A program made the translations under genes and the position numbers. The notes beneath the pieces are model-generated. The model saw nothing but the letters and a program-made list of their open reading frames with translations, was not told the origin of the DNA and searched no databases. 64,000 nt of DNA from Halocaridina rubra (taxonomy: Eukaryota > Arthropoda > Malacostraca > Decapoda > Atyidae), in the NCBI GenBank assembly GCA_037179515.1, contig JAXCGZ010007652.1, positions 1 to 64,000 of the forward strand. Direction: 5' to 3'. Positions 33,521 through 44,280 of this stretch are shown here, in pieces. Position 1 is the first letter of the stretch. Each line of letters opens with the position of its first letter.

Positions 33521-35256
33521 CGAAACAGAGTGTGTGAAATTCGCAATTTGCAATCTAAGTTTGATTTGAACATTTTACATGTCCCATCTAGAGAGAATCC
33601 TGCAGATATATTGACCAGAGGTGTTAGTGTATCAAAGTTGAATAGCAATGTCATGTGGAGACATGGACCTTCATTTTTGCTTAATCCATCAGAATATCCA
33701 CAACAGAAGGAGTTCATTTTTAATTCTACAGTAGTGTATGAGATTTTAACAGAACCTAATGTTAATGAACCCATACTTCCTCATTTTGAGATGAGTAAAT
33801 ATTCATCTCTTACGAAAGTTATGAGAATCATGTCATATGTAAAGCAGTTCTGTAATCATTATTTCCACGACAAGTTCAGGTTGAATACTCTTCATGTTTG
33901 AATTAGATTAGCCCAGTTACAAAGTTTTCCTACTTTATTTGCATTTTTGAAACGACCTGAGCAAAGTGCTAAACCAGCTTCAGAACTCATCAGTTTAGTC
34001 AAACAATTAGATTTACATATGAACGAAGATCAGTTAATTTGTTGTGACAGTAGATTGCAGAATTCAGATCTATCTCCTGAAGCACAATTTCCAATTTACT
34101 TACCTGCCAAACATCCTTTGACCAAACTTATAATAGTTCATTATCATATTCAACATCATCATTGTGGATTATACAAATGTTGTCAGGACTTAGGAAGCAG
34201 TTTTGGATCTCTAAAGGTAGAGTTATTGTGAAGAAAATATCAAAAACATGTATTTTGTTCAAAAAGGCAGTTGGCAAGACGATCTCTCAACCAGGTCCCC
34301 CTCCTTTACCAGAGGAAAGAGTCAGATTTGTTAGACCCTTCAACTCAGTTGGAGTGGATTTTACTGGTTCTATCACTATTTTGGACCCTACAACTACGAG
34401 TAACTACAGTGAGAAGGTTTATGTGTGTTTATTCACATGCACTACATCAAGAGCAGTATATTTAGAGTTGTGTAGTTCTTTAACCACCTTAGAATTTCTG
34501 TTTGCATTTCGCAGATTTGCTTCTAGATTTGGGATTCCTTCCATTATCTTTTCTGATAATGGTACTAATTTTCGAGGTGCAGAACGATTCCTCAGTGACA
34601 TTAAGGATGAGCCTGAAGTCAAAGCTTACTTGAAAGATAATGACATATTTTGGAAGTTCAATACCCCTCGTTCTCCATGGAGCGGTGGTTTCTTTGAAAG
34701 GCTCATAGGTTGTGTTAAGAGTAGTCTTCATAAGTCTCTCTACAAGAAGCGTATTTCCTTTATTGAGTTACATACCATCTGGTGTGAAATAGAATGTGTT
34801 ATCAACTCCCGACCTCTTACGTATTTGTCGGAAGATATTCGAGATGAGTATCTCACTCCTTCTCATTTAATCTATGGAAGGACAGTAACTCTGTTCCCAC
34901 CTCTCAATTCCTTTGGAGCAGATGTTCCCTTTGGAGAATCGTTGGATTTGAGAGTTCATTACTCTAGACTCTTGGATATGTTGAAGAAGTATGAAAAGGT
35001 GTGGATGGATTCCTACCTCACTTCACTCCGAGAAAGACATTTAACGTGCGCCAAAGACGAACCTTGTACAGTTCAAGTTGGTGAGTTAGTTCTTATAGAA
35101 ACCAAGAACAAAACAAGATCCAGTTATCCTTTAGGATTAGTATCCCAGTTGATAAAGGGGAGAGATGGTATTGTACGCAGTGTGTTTCTCCGCACAGTTG
35201 ATGGAGAGTATGTAAGACCTCTTTCTAAACTCATTCCCTTAGAACTACATCAGGAA
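33521..35256 (+). pseudogene. BEL/Pao pol: RNase H end and integrase
   Basis: Resumes as NRVCEIRN, then HVPSRENPADILTRG (linker conserved in BEL/Pao), an in-frame TGA at 33899, the zinc region HYHIQHHHCGLY, a frameshift near 34170, then the integrase core: VGVDFTGSITI, FSDNGTNFRGAERFL and WSGGFFERLIG give the D, D and E residues with the usual spacing. In the zinc finger CILFKK replaces the usual CxxC, so one Cys is lost. The C-terminal part (EYVRPLSKLIPLE) runs to 35256, where RTE sequence begins directly. No stop or 3' LTR follows. Confidence 0.85.
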
Positions 35257-36024
35257 GTTCTTCATCACTCCTTTCAATGCACCCAACACTTTACATCCTT
35301 CATTCACTCTGTGACACACATCTGCTTCCACTCCACCATTTGCAGCTATAACAGAGCCTAAATACTTAAACTGATTAACTTCCTCAAGTGTCTCTCCATT
35401 CAACATAACTTTCAATCCAGCACCATCCTCATTTCTTGTACACCTCATAACCTTACTCTTTCCCACATTCACTCACAACTTGCTTCTCTCACACACCATT
35501 CCAAATTCTGACACTAACTGACACAGCTTTTCCTCTGAATCTGCCACCACCACAGTATCATCTGCAAACAGCAACTGATTCAGCTCCCACTCGTTATCAT
35601 CCCCATCTACTATTCTCAAACCTCGACCACGCACTCGCTCATTCAGCTCTCTTACAACTCCATCAATATACAAATTGAACAGCCATGGTGACATCACACA
35701 TCCCTGTCTCAGTCCCACACTCACTGGAAACCACTTACTCACTTCATTCCAAACCCTAACACAAGCTCTACTGCCCTCATACAAACTCTTCACTGCATGC
35801 AACAATTTACCATTAATTCCATATAATCTCAAAACATTCCACTTAGCCTCTCTATCAGCTCTATCATATGCTTTCTCCAGATCCAAAAATGCAAAATACA
35901 CATCCTTACCCTTTACTAAATATTTCTCACATAACTGCCTAACTATAAAAATCTGATCTATACAACCTCTACCTCTCCTAAAACCACTCTGCACCACGAT
36001 CACATATTCTGTTTTATCCTTAAT
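35257..36024 (-). pseudogene. RTE-type LINE, RT part (split by BEL element)
   Basis: Minus frames 36003-35473 and 35472-35245 carry SGFRRGRGCIDQIF, FLDLEKAYDR (motif A), GLRQGCVMSPWLFNLYIDG (motif B), LLFADDTVVVA (motif C) and VNQFKYLGSVI. A stop separates the two frames. It ends with GVMKN at the BEL junction; the continuation is at 24109. The 5' side is truncated near 36024 and passes into AAT microsatellite. Confidence 0.85.
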
Positions 36025-36084
36025 CCTATTTTATTAATAATAATATATAATAATAATAATAATAATAATATAATAATAATAATA

Positions 36085-36132
<48 letters not shown>

Positions 36133-36152
36133 TATAATAATAGGCAAAATAA
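36025..36152. repeat. (AAT)n microsatellite with interruptions
   Basis: AAT/ATAAT repeats directly next to the truncated RTE 5' end. Confidence 0.95.
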
Positions 36153-36301
36153 ATAACAATCTCAAAACTAGTAATTAAACAAAATTATTTGTTGACAAAT
36201 AAGAATATTATGTTCCTTCCAAAATTGCATTTTTCAAACTTGAATGAAGCACTCTTGAATATATGAGATCAGTTACATAAACCACGACTTAAGTTAAGTT
36301 A

Positions 36302-36446
<145 letters not shown>

Positions 36447-36552
36447 AAAATTAAGTGTGTTTTTGTTCATTTATACTACTATTTTTAGCACTTTAATGTT
36501 CCCGTTTCCTTCCACTACTTACAATATCTAATCATATGGTGGTATGGTCTAG

Positions 36553-36557
<5 letters not shown>

Positions 36558-36615
<58 letters not shown>

Positions 36616-36625
36616 ATATATATAT
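36558..36625. repeat. (TA)n microsatellite
   Basis: Alternating AT with one break, at the expected left end of the hAT element. Confidence 0.97.
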
Positions 36626-37124
36626 GTAAGTGAATAAGCATATTAAAAGAAAAAAATAATAATGCAGTTATACAAAGGCAACGTAATGTACCCATGCTCT
36701 CATAATTATGGCAATATTAAAAATAAACGTTTCCTGATTATAGAATTTATTTATTTTTCTTTTCTTTCTCTCTTTAGTTTTTTATTCTTTTAACACTGTA
36801 CATGAAAGTGACATGTCGGATGTCAGGCAATCACAGTACGGTAGGACCGAAGCATTTATACATGTGAGATTACCAACCTGTCATGTTTTGAACACGCACA
36901 GTCGGACCGTGGCGTGCGAGCTCAGTCTGAGCTGAAGTTCTGAACACTGATTGCTGCAACTTCGCTCTTCCTTCACCGTCTTCACGTTTTGAACCGACAG
37001 TTGTATCCAAACGCTAATGCAACTTGAGCAGTCCGTAGTCAGTGCGTCTGTGTTTGATTCCCGAACTTTAATATTTAGTTGTATTAACTACATCAGTGAC
37101 TATTTATTGTAAATATCTGATCGC

Positions 37125-39012
37125 ATGATGGATCGGTGGTTAAAAACCGGAAGCATGTTAAAACGAGACAGTAGTGACATAGAAGGTGAATGTGCGACAA
37201 GCTCAAGTGAAAAGACACTGACTCATCAGTCGAAACGCAAAACCCGTCAATACTGTGATGAATACATATCTTTTGGATTTATATGTAGAGGCAGTGAAGG
37301 TGAACAGAAACCACAATGTGTTCTCTGTTATGAAATATTGTCCAATGCAAGTATGAAGCCAGCCAAACTTCGCTGGCATTTTAAAACTATGCATAAGGAG
37401 CATACTAACAAACCTGTTGAATATTTTCAAAGAAGACGGGAAGAACTGCTTTCAAGACAAAATATTATAGAAAAAATAGCAATCGGGGGTGATAATAAGA
37501 ATGCTGTGTGTGCTTCGTATGATGTTTCTCTTTTAGTAGCAAAGAGTGGAAAACCACACACAATAGCAGAGGAACTAATTCTGCCCGCTGCCAAAGCAAT
37601 GGCCTCTAGGATGCATGGAGACAAAGTATCAAAGAGTTTTGATCTCATTTCATTGTCAAACACCACTGTCAAGCGGCGAATAGAAGACATGTTTGACAGT
37701 GTTAAAAATCAAGTAGTGAAGAGAGTGATTAAAAGTCCGTATTATTCTTTACAATTAGATGAAAGTACAGATGTTGCTAACAGTGCTGATTTACTTGCAT
37801 TCATACGATATGAATTTGACGGTACAATTAAGGAAGATTTTCTCTTTTGCAAGTCATTGCCAACACACACAACTGGTGAGTCTATTTTTAATAGTTTGAA
37901 TGAATTTATAATAGCTAATGAAATTGGATGGTCAAAGTGTGTAGGAGTCAGTACTGATGGGGCTCCCGCAATGTCGGGAAAGTACAAAGAGCTCAAGGCA
38001 AAAATCCAAGCTATAATACCAAATGTCAAGTGGGCTCATTGCTGCATACATAGAGAATCGTTGGCAGCAAAGCAAATGCCAGAAAAATTGAAGACGAGTC
38101 TAGATGAAGTAGTGAAAGTAGTTACCTTCATAAAAGCTCAGCCCTTAAATTCTCGTATTTTTAGTGTTCTTCGTGAGGAGATGGGTAGCGCTCATGAACA
38201 ACTGCTCTTGCATTCTCAAGGGCGGTGGCTGTCCCGCGGTAAAGTACTTACCCGCATATTTGAGTTGCGTGATGAAATAAGACTATTTCTTCATGATAAA
38301 TCATTTCATGGGAGAGAATGGTTTAATAACTTTTCGTGTCTAGCTATTGTGGCATACATGTCTGACATCTTTACTTATTTGAATGACCTAAATTTGAGCC
38401 TACAAGGGAGATCCGTAACTATTTTTTAAAGTTGAAGATAAAGTGGAAGCCATGATCAAGAAATTAGAATTGTGGTCTGAACGTCTGCATAGTGGTGTGT
38501 TTGAATCCTTTTCAACACTTTATGACCTTCTTGGAACTTCTGAAGAAAACATTTCTGAAGAAATAAGAAGCCTTTTTATTCAGCATTTGCAAGGTTTAAA
38601 GATCAGTTTTAGGGATTATTTTCCTCCTCATGATGGTAATAACAAATGGATTAGGGATCCTTTGCATGTATATGTAAAAAATGTAAAAGAATTAACAGCA
38701 ACAGAAGAAAATAGTCTTGTTGAACTTCCATGTGACACTTCACTAAGATCACGTTTCAGCCGTTACAATTTATCAGACTTTTGGTTACTATTGAAAAATG
38801 AGTACCCAGAACTGGCAACCAAGGCCCTGAAATATCTAATGCCATTCCCTACTACGTATTTATGCGAGCAGGCTTTCTCACAGCTCATTTACATAAAATC
38901 AAAATACAGAAATAGGATGAGTGTGGAACCTGATCTTTGCTTAAAACTGTCTGCCATGGAACCTGAAATTGAAAACATAGTAGCAGCAAAACAGCATCAC
39001 CCATCTCATTAA
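37125..39012 (+). pseudogene. hAT transposase, BED zinc finger type, one frameshift
   Basis: The first frame (37125-38429) has a BED-type finger (CVLCYEIL ... LRWHFKTMH, about residues 64-90), PYYSLQLDESTDVANSA and GVSTDGAPAMSGKYKE with two catalytic Asp residues, WAHCCIHRESLAAK with the CxxH motif, and HSQGRWLSRGKVL. A run of six T at 38424-38429 gives an early stop; with one base fewer the frame would continue into KVEDKVEAMIKKLELW, open to 39012, with the dimerisation region YPELATKALKYLMPFPT and SQLIYIKSKYRNRM. The length and motifs match ZBED5/SCAND3-like transposases. It is nearly intact, so the copy is probably young. A sequencing homopolymer error is possible. Confidence 0.85.
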
Positions 39013-39400
39013 TGAGATTAAGATAAAGTATTTTTTTTTCTGCTCTGTTCTGTTCTGTATTTCTTTCTTCATATTTTTTTTTATATATTTTCCCATTTTT
39101 TCATTTACACATGTCTTTCTGCAGAAATTAATTTAGTTTTCTGATAAGAGGAGTTTGTTGCTAGTTTATTAAAGCAGCATGTTAAGTTGACAGACGTTTC
39201 AATATCCTGGGGTCCGGGGAAAAAATCATTTAAATAAAAGGGGTCCTTGGTAGTGAAAAATTTGGGAACCACTGGTCTAGGATATGACTTCCTATGATGA
39301 GTTGCTAAATTCCTTTTTTCGCCTGTTTTCTGAATGTATATATATTGCCTCATTCGTTTGTGCAAATCAGATTTCTCTGAAGATAACTAATACACTTGAA

Positions 39401-39730
39401 GGCTTGAAGTTTATGAGGAAAGTCATATAGGTACCATTGAAGTCATAAACTCAGTTGTTAACATGGCACGGGAAAAAAATGTAGGATTTTGATTATGGGA
39501 GACTTTAATCATAAAGAGATAGATTGGATAAATCTTGACCCACACAGTGGTGAGGACTCATTCGGGGCAAGATTCCTAGATTGCGTACAAGGGAATTTCC
39601 TACACCAACATGTAATGGAACCAGCAAGGGCCAGGGGTGGGGATGAGCCATCACTACTAGACCTAGTGTTCACAGATAATGTGTTGGATATTGAAAAAAT
39701 TTAGTATGAACCACCAATTGGAAAGAGTGA
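39401..39730 (+). mobile_element. Main-family LINE copy A7, endonuclease part (left of nested insertion)
   Basis: The plus strand reads part of the APE endonuclease (LIMGDFNHKEIDW and PSLLDLVFTDNVLDIE) and stops at GGAAAGAGTGA. The next bases of the endonuclease (about 13 missing) are followed by TTGATGGAGTATATC at 44281, so this fragment and 44281-46508 are one copy split by A8. It is 5'-truncated at 39401. Confidence 0.88.
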
Positions 39731-39817
39731 TTACCTAATTGTGATTACCTAATTGTGTTTACGGGAAAGAGCCCAAAGTTCGTATCTACCCGTCTCCTGA
39801 TCGGTTCCATTTTAGAC

Positions 39818-42613
39818 TTAGTGATACTTATCATACCTGTCCTTAAAACTATGGATTGAGATAGCATTAACTACCTCCTCGCTTAGCCAATTCCAATTAT
39901 CAACTACTCTTACACTGAAAAAGTATTTCCTTACATCCTGCAAAGAAGTTTTCTTACGAAGCTTCAAACTATGACCTCTAGTTCTAGAGCCAGCCATATC
40001 GAAATATCGATCCCTATCCACTCTATCATAACCATGAAGGAATTTAAAGACTGTCACCATATCCCCCCTCACTCTTCTAGCTTCGAGTGATGGTAAGTCT
40101 AATTCCCTCAGCCTCTCATCATAACTGAGAATGCGTATTTCTGGCACCAGTTTCATGGCATGTCTTTGAACTTTTTCAAGCTTAGCTATGTGCTTTTTCA
40201 AGTGCGGATTCCAAAAGGGGGCTGCACATTCGAGTTTTGGCCTCACATAGGTTACATAAATATTTCTGAACATTTCCTTGTCCATGTGCCTGAAGGCTAC
40301 CCTTACATTTGATAAGAATGCATATGCTGCCCTTACTATGCCATTTATATGTATTTCTGGAGACAAATCTGCCAGTATGTTTACTCCTAGATCTCTCTCA
40401 TTTTCTGTCTCTTGAAGTTGTACTCCAGCCACCGAGTAGTCAAGCTTGGGCCTTCTTGCACTTGTACCCATTCTCATTACCTTACATTTTGAAGTATTGA
40501 ATTTCATTAGCCACTTTTCTGACCACTCATGCAGATTATTTAGATCCTCCTGAAGTTCTCTACCATTGTTCTCGTTTTTTACTTTCTTCACAATCTTTGC
40601 ATCATCTGCAAACATATTCATGAATGAATTTACAGACTCTGGTAGATCATTTACATATACAAGGAACAAAAGTGGCCCTAAAACTGAACCCTGTGGAACT
40701 CCACTACTAACTCTTCTCCATTCAGACACTGAGTGTCTTACTCTAACCCTCTGTTCCCTTCCTTCTAAGTAAGTTTTTATCCATTCCAAAACATTTCCAC
40801 CTATTCTAGCCATTGAGTGCAGCTTCCTAATAAGTCTCCCATGTGGAACAGTGTCAAACGCTTTCTGGAAGTCTAGGAATATGCAATCTGCCCAGCCCTC
40901 TCTTTCCTGTAAGATTTGGCTTACCTCATCATAAAATTCTAATAAGTTTGTTACTGTTGATCTACCTTCTCTGAAGCCATGTTGCCTCACTGACAAAAAG
41001 TTGAAGGATTCCAAGTGAAGAGAGATATGTTTCCTTAGTAGTTTCTCCATAACTGGTCTATAGTTCAGAGCCGTATCCCTCCTTCCCTTTTTGAAGATAG
41101 GTATCACATTTGCTTGTTTCCAGCATCTTGGAATCTCCCCCGACTCCAGTGACTCCTTAAATATGATACTTAGTGCCACTGATATTGTGTTTGCGCATTT
41201 TTTAAGCACATGAGGGGATATGTCATCAGGACCTGTAGCTTTATGAACATCTAAATCCATCAGCGCTTTGCATACCTCTGTGGCTGTAAGGTTGATGTTC
41301 TCTAATACCGGCCCTTGAGCTTCTATCACTGCAATCTGAGGGGGTGGGGTATTTTCTACTGTAAATACTGACTGAAACTCCTTGTTCAATTCTTTGCAGA
41401 TCTCTTCATCCGTCTCAGTGATGCTTCCATCCGCTCTCTTTAGCCTTAAAACCTGTTCTTTTACCTTCAGTTTTCCTCTGATAAAGCTGTGGAAAAGCTT
41501 GGGATTTTCTTTAGCTTTCCTGGTGATGTCCCTCTCATAATCTCTCTCTGCCTCTCTCCTTTTACTTAGGTAGTCATTTCTTGCTCATTTGTAGGTTTGC
41601 CAGGCATTTATGTTTTTTCTCCTCCTATACCTTTTCCAGCATTTGTCTCTCCACTCCTTAGCTCTTTTACACCCATTATCGAACCATTTCTCTCTGGCAT
41701 GAATTACACCTACTTTGGTGACAGGTATGCAGCAATCTACTATCTTCCCATATTTCTCACAAAAGATGTCATACATTTCTTGTACAGATTTGTTGTAAAA
41801 TAAGGTTCTCCAGTCAATAACTGCAAAAAGCTCATTCATTTTGATGTAATCTCCTTTCGGATAGTTCCTCCTCATGTCCTCAGTGCCTCTACTCTCAGGA
41901 AGAATATCTTCAATGATATACTCCATCAACAACACACAGTGGTCACTCTTTCCAATTGGTGCTTCATACTCAATATTTTCAATATCCAACACATTATCTG
42001 TGAACACTAGATCAAGTAGTGATGGCTCATCCCCACCCCTGGCCCTTGTTGGTTCCATTACATGTTGGTGTAGGAAATTCCCTTGTACGCAATCTAGGAA
42101 TCTTGCCCCGAATGAGTCCTCACCACTGTGTGGGTCAAGATTTATCCAATCTATCTCTTTATGATTAAAGTCTCCCATAATCAGAATCCTACACTTTTTT
42201 TCCCGTGCCATGTTAACAACTGAGTTTATGACTTCAATAGTACCTATATGACTTTCCTCATAAACTTCAAGCCTATTTTGGTTCCTTGGTGGGTTGTATA
42301 CAACAGTTATTATAATGCTCTCTGACCCAGTATTTATGCGAGCAACAAGAAATTCCTTGAACTCACTTTCTATAGCCAAGTTTATTTCTTCAACTTGAAT
42401 CCTCTCACTTATGAGCAGTGCTATCCCTCCACCAGTCCTCTCAGATCTTTCAACCCTTAGTATTCTGAAGCCCTTAGGAAAAACTGTGACACTGTTTATG
42501 TCCTCACTCAACTTAGTCTCTGTAATTGCTACTATATCTGCCTTACTGTTGTGAATCCTATCTTTTAATTCTACTGCCTTACCAGCTAATCCATCAGCAT
42601 TTGTGTATAACAA
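39818..42613 (-). pseudogene. LINE ORF2: APE endonuclease and reverse transcriptase, with TGA and 24 bp deletion
   Basis: The endonuclease (42613-41585) has LLYTNADGLAGK near its start, DIVAITETKLSED (catalytic Glu), LIMGDFNHKEIDW and KSDHCVLLM, the motifs of APE-type LINE nucleases. A TGA at 41584-41582 replaces the Arg codon of KRARNDYL seen in the other copies. The RT (41389-39818) has FLDFQKAFDTVPH, VPQGSVLGPLLFLVYVNDLP and MFADDAKI. Relative to the copies at 44434 and 48035 it lacks eight residues (SLTSIVCK) after NYRPV, a 24-base in-frame deletion in the RT fingers. Not expected to be active. Confidence 0.9.
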
Positions 42614-42615
42614 TC

Positions 42616-43696
42616 TTAATGAGGCCCCATCCCCTGATCTTCTGTCATTATCTTCTTTATCTCCCCTTTGTCTGGAAGTACTCTGTAACGAAAATTTTTC
42701 TTCTCTTCTTCATTTCTTTCATAATTTAACCTTCTTGCCTCTTGCAACAAGTTTTTGATCTTTCCCATCTCTTCCTGTGTTCTGTATCGTCTAATAAACA
42801 CTTCTTTGCATTCTTGAAGGTCTTTTAGACTTTTTTTTTCTCAACAATATTTCCCTACATGTTTCCCCTCTCTCAAAGGTTACTTTTGTTGGTCTCGGCT
42901 TTCCTTCCCTCGAATATTTACCTAGTTGGTGTATGTTTACAATATCCTCAGGACCACATACTACTCCAAGCTTTCTTATCAGGTCTACAACCCTAGCTTT
43001 ATTTTCTTCAAGTCTCCCCTGCCATGTTGGCTCCTGGGATTCACTTATGCCTGAGATTACCACTGTCTTCTCCTTATCAAGTGCCTGTCTGATGAGTGGG
43101 TTTGCCCTTTCCATCACAACGTCTTTCATTTTTTCGATTACTGTCTCTTTATAGTCAACTGTTTGTATGTTTTCCAGTGCCACCACCTTTACAGCCTCTT
43201 TTACTGCCACATTTCCCTTTAGTGCATCAGCAAAGGAAGTTTTCATGGCATCATTTTCCATATTCAGCTCCTGGAACTCTTTTCTGTACTGTTCAATGTT
43301 TTCCTTAAGCTGGACATTCCAAGCAGCAATCTCGTCTCTCTCAGAAGAGAGCAGTGAACTAGCATCTAATTCCTTTAGGTTGTCATTCAGCTGTTTGTTT
43401 TTATCTTCTTGTTTAGAAATTCTAGATTCTAGTTGACTCTTTTCCCCTTCCAGCTTCTTTATTCTTTTTTCTAGTTCCTTTCTCTCCTGTCCTCGTGCTT
43501 TATTTGCTTCCTCCAAAGATCTTATTTGTTCTCTGAGTGTTTCATTTTCTTTCATTTCTCCATCCATATTCCGAATTTTATCATCAAGGCTTGTAACCAT
43601 TGCCTCTAACTTCTTGATTCTCTGTTTAAGTCCCCTGATGGCTACCCCTTCTCCCGACCCATGGGTGGGAGAGGTTTGGGACAGAGATGGCCTCAT
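42616..43696 (-). pseudogene. LINE ORF1, coiled-coil RNA-binding type protein, one frameshift
   Basis: The open frame 43696-42791 starts MRPSLSQTSPTHG and has long heptad repeats (IKKLEAMVTSLDDKIRNM, LEKRIKKLEGEKSQLESRIS) over about residues 25-125, a coiled coil expected to trimerise, then a basic C-terminal half with VVISGISESQEPTWQGRLEE. The frame is lost in a run of T (plus strand 42831-42840); the expected tail IRRYRTQEEMGKIKNLLQEA continues in another frame to 42616, overlapping the next ORF. It probably binds the LINE RNA, by analogy with ORF1 proteins of other LINEs. Confidence 0.85.
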
Positions 43697-44280
43697 TTTT
43701 ATGTTCTCCCTTTCACAGAATATAGAAAGAAGACGAGAAAGAGAGAAAAAAAAAGAGAAAAACTTTTAATTGAGCTTCACACAGAATTTTTATATCTCCA
43801 TATAAGTGCTATTTAGTGACTCAGTTTATCTCTTTTCTGGTAACACACATCTTAACTTAAAAACTTGACCATGGTAATTTAAGTATAAAAAGAAAAAGAA
43901 AAAAAAAAGTCAAACCTGAAGGAAAATTCGAATTTGTGTTTGAGGTGGCACCCACCTGTTTCTGCTATATATTTTTCCTAACTGATAAACTCACTTGCTA
44001 ACCAAGATATGTTATCACAGGATTAGACTTTACATTTAACTCAATATATATACAAAATAAAAAAAATAGTAAAAGAGAAAGCTAAAAGAAAAGCAAAAAA
44101 ATGAAGAAAATAAGACAGCTGTACTACTTGGCAACTTAACTCAGTACTGTTGACAGGTGGATATATATTTTTTTTTAATTATTCAATTATTTCGTGTATC
44201 AAACTAACTAACTAGTTAATATAAATGGGAAGGATACTGATTTTAACAATATATAGAACCACAGGATCAGGTAAACGGCT

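Larger units (their letters stand above)
36555..39274 (+). mobile_element. hAT element (Buster/ZBED-like)
   Basis: The right end reads AATTTGGGAACCACTG, i.e. CAGTGGTTCCCAAATT inverted, a hAT-type terminus; it is followed by GTCTAGGA, the likely 8-base target copy. On the left, GTCTAGTC occurs at 36547-36554, a 6/8 match, just before a (TA)n array, so the left terminus seems lost or overgrown by the microsatellite. The left border is therefore inferred. Transposase is at 37125-39012. Confidence 0.65.
39731..44280 (-). mobile_element. Near full-length CR1/L2-like LINE (A8)
   Basis: About 4.55 kb on the minus strand: a 5' leader (44280-43697), ORF1 (43696-42616), endonuclease-RT ORF (42613-39818), the 3' hairpin and two copies of the tail repeat (39731-39770). 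It is inserted in opposite orientation within copy A7. It is the most complete member in the window, and other copies can be placed on it. Confidence 0.9.

Noticed and set aside
39401..39730. 5' inversion (twin priming) of LINE A8
   Set aside because: The inverted piece lies next to the 3' tail, not the 5' end, and continues in frame at 44281, so nested insertion explains it better.
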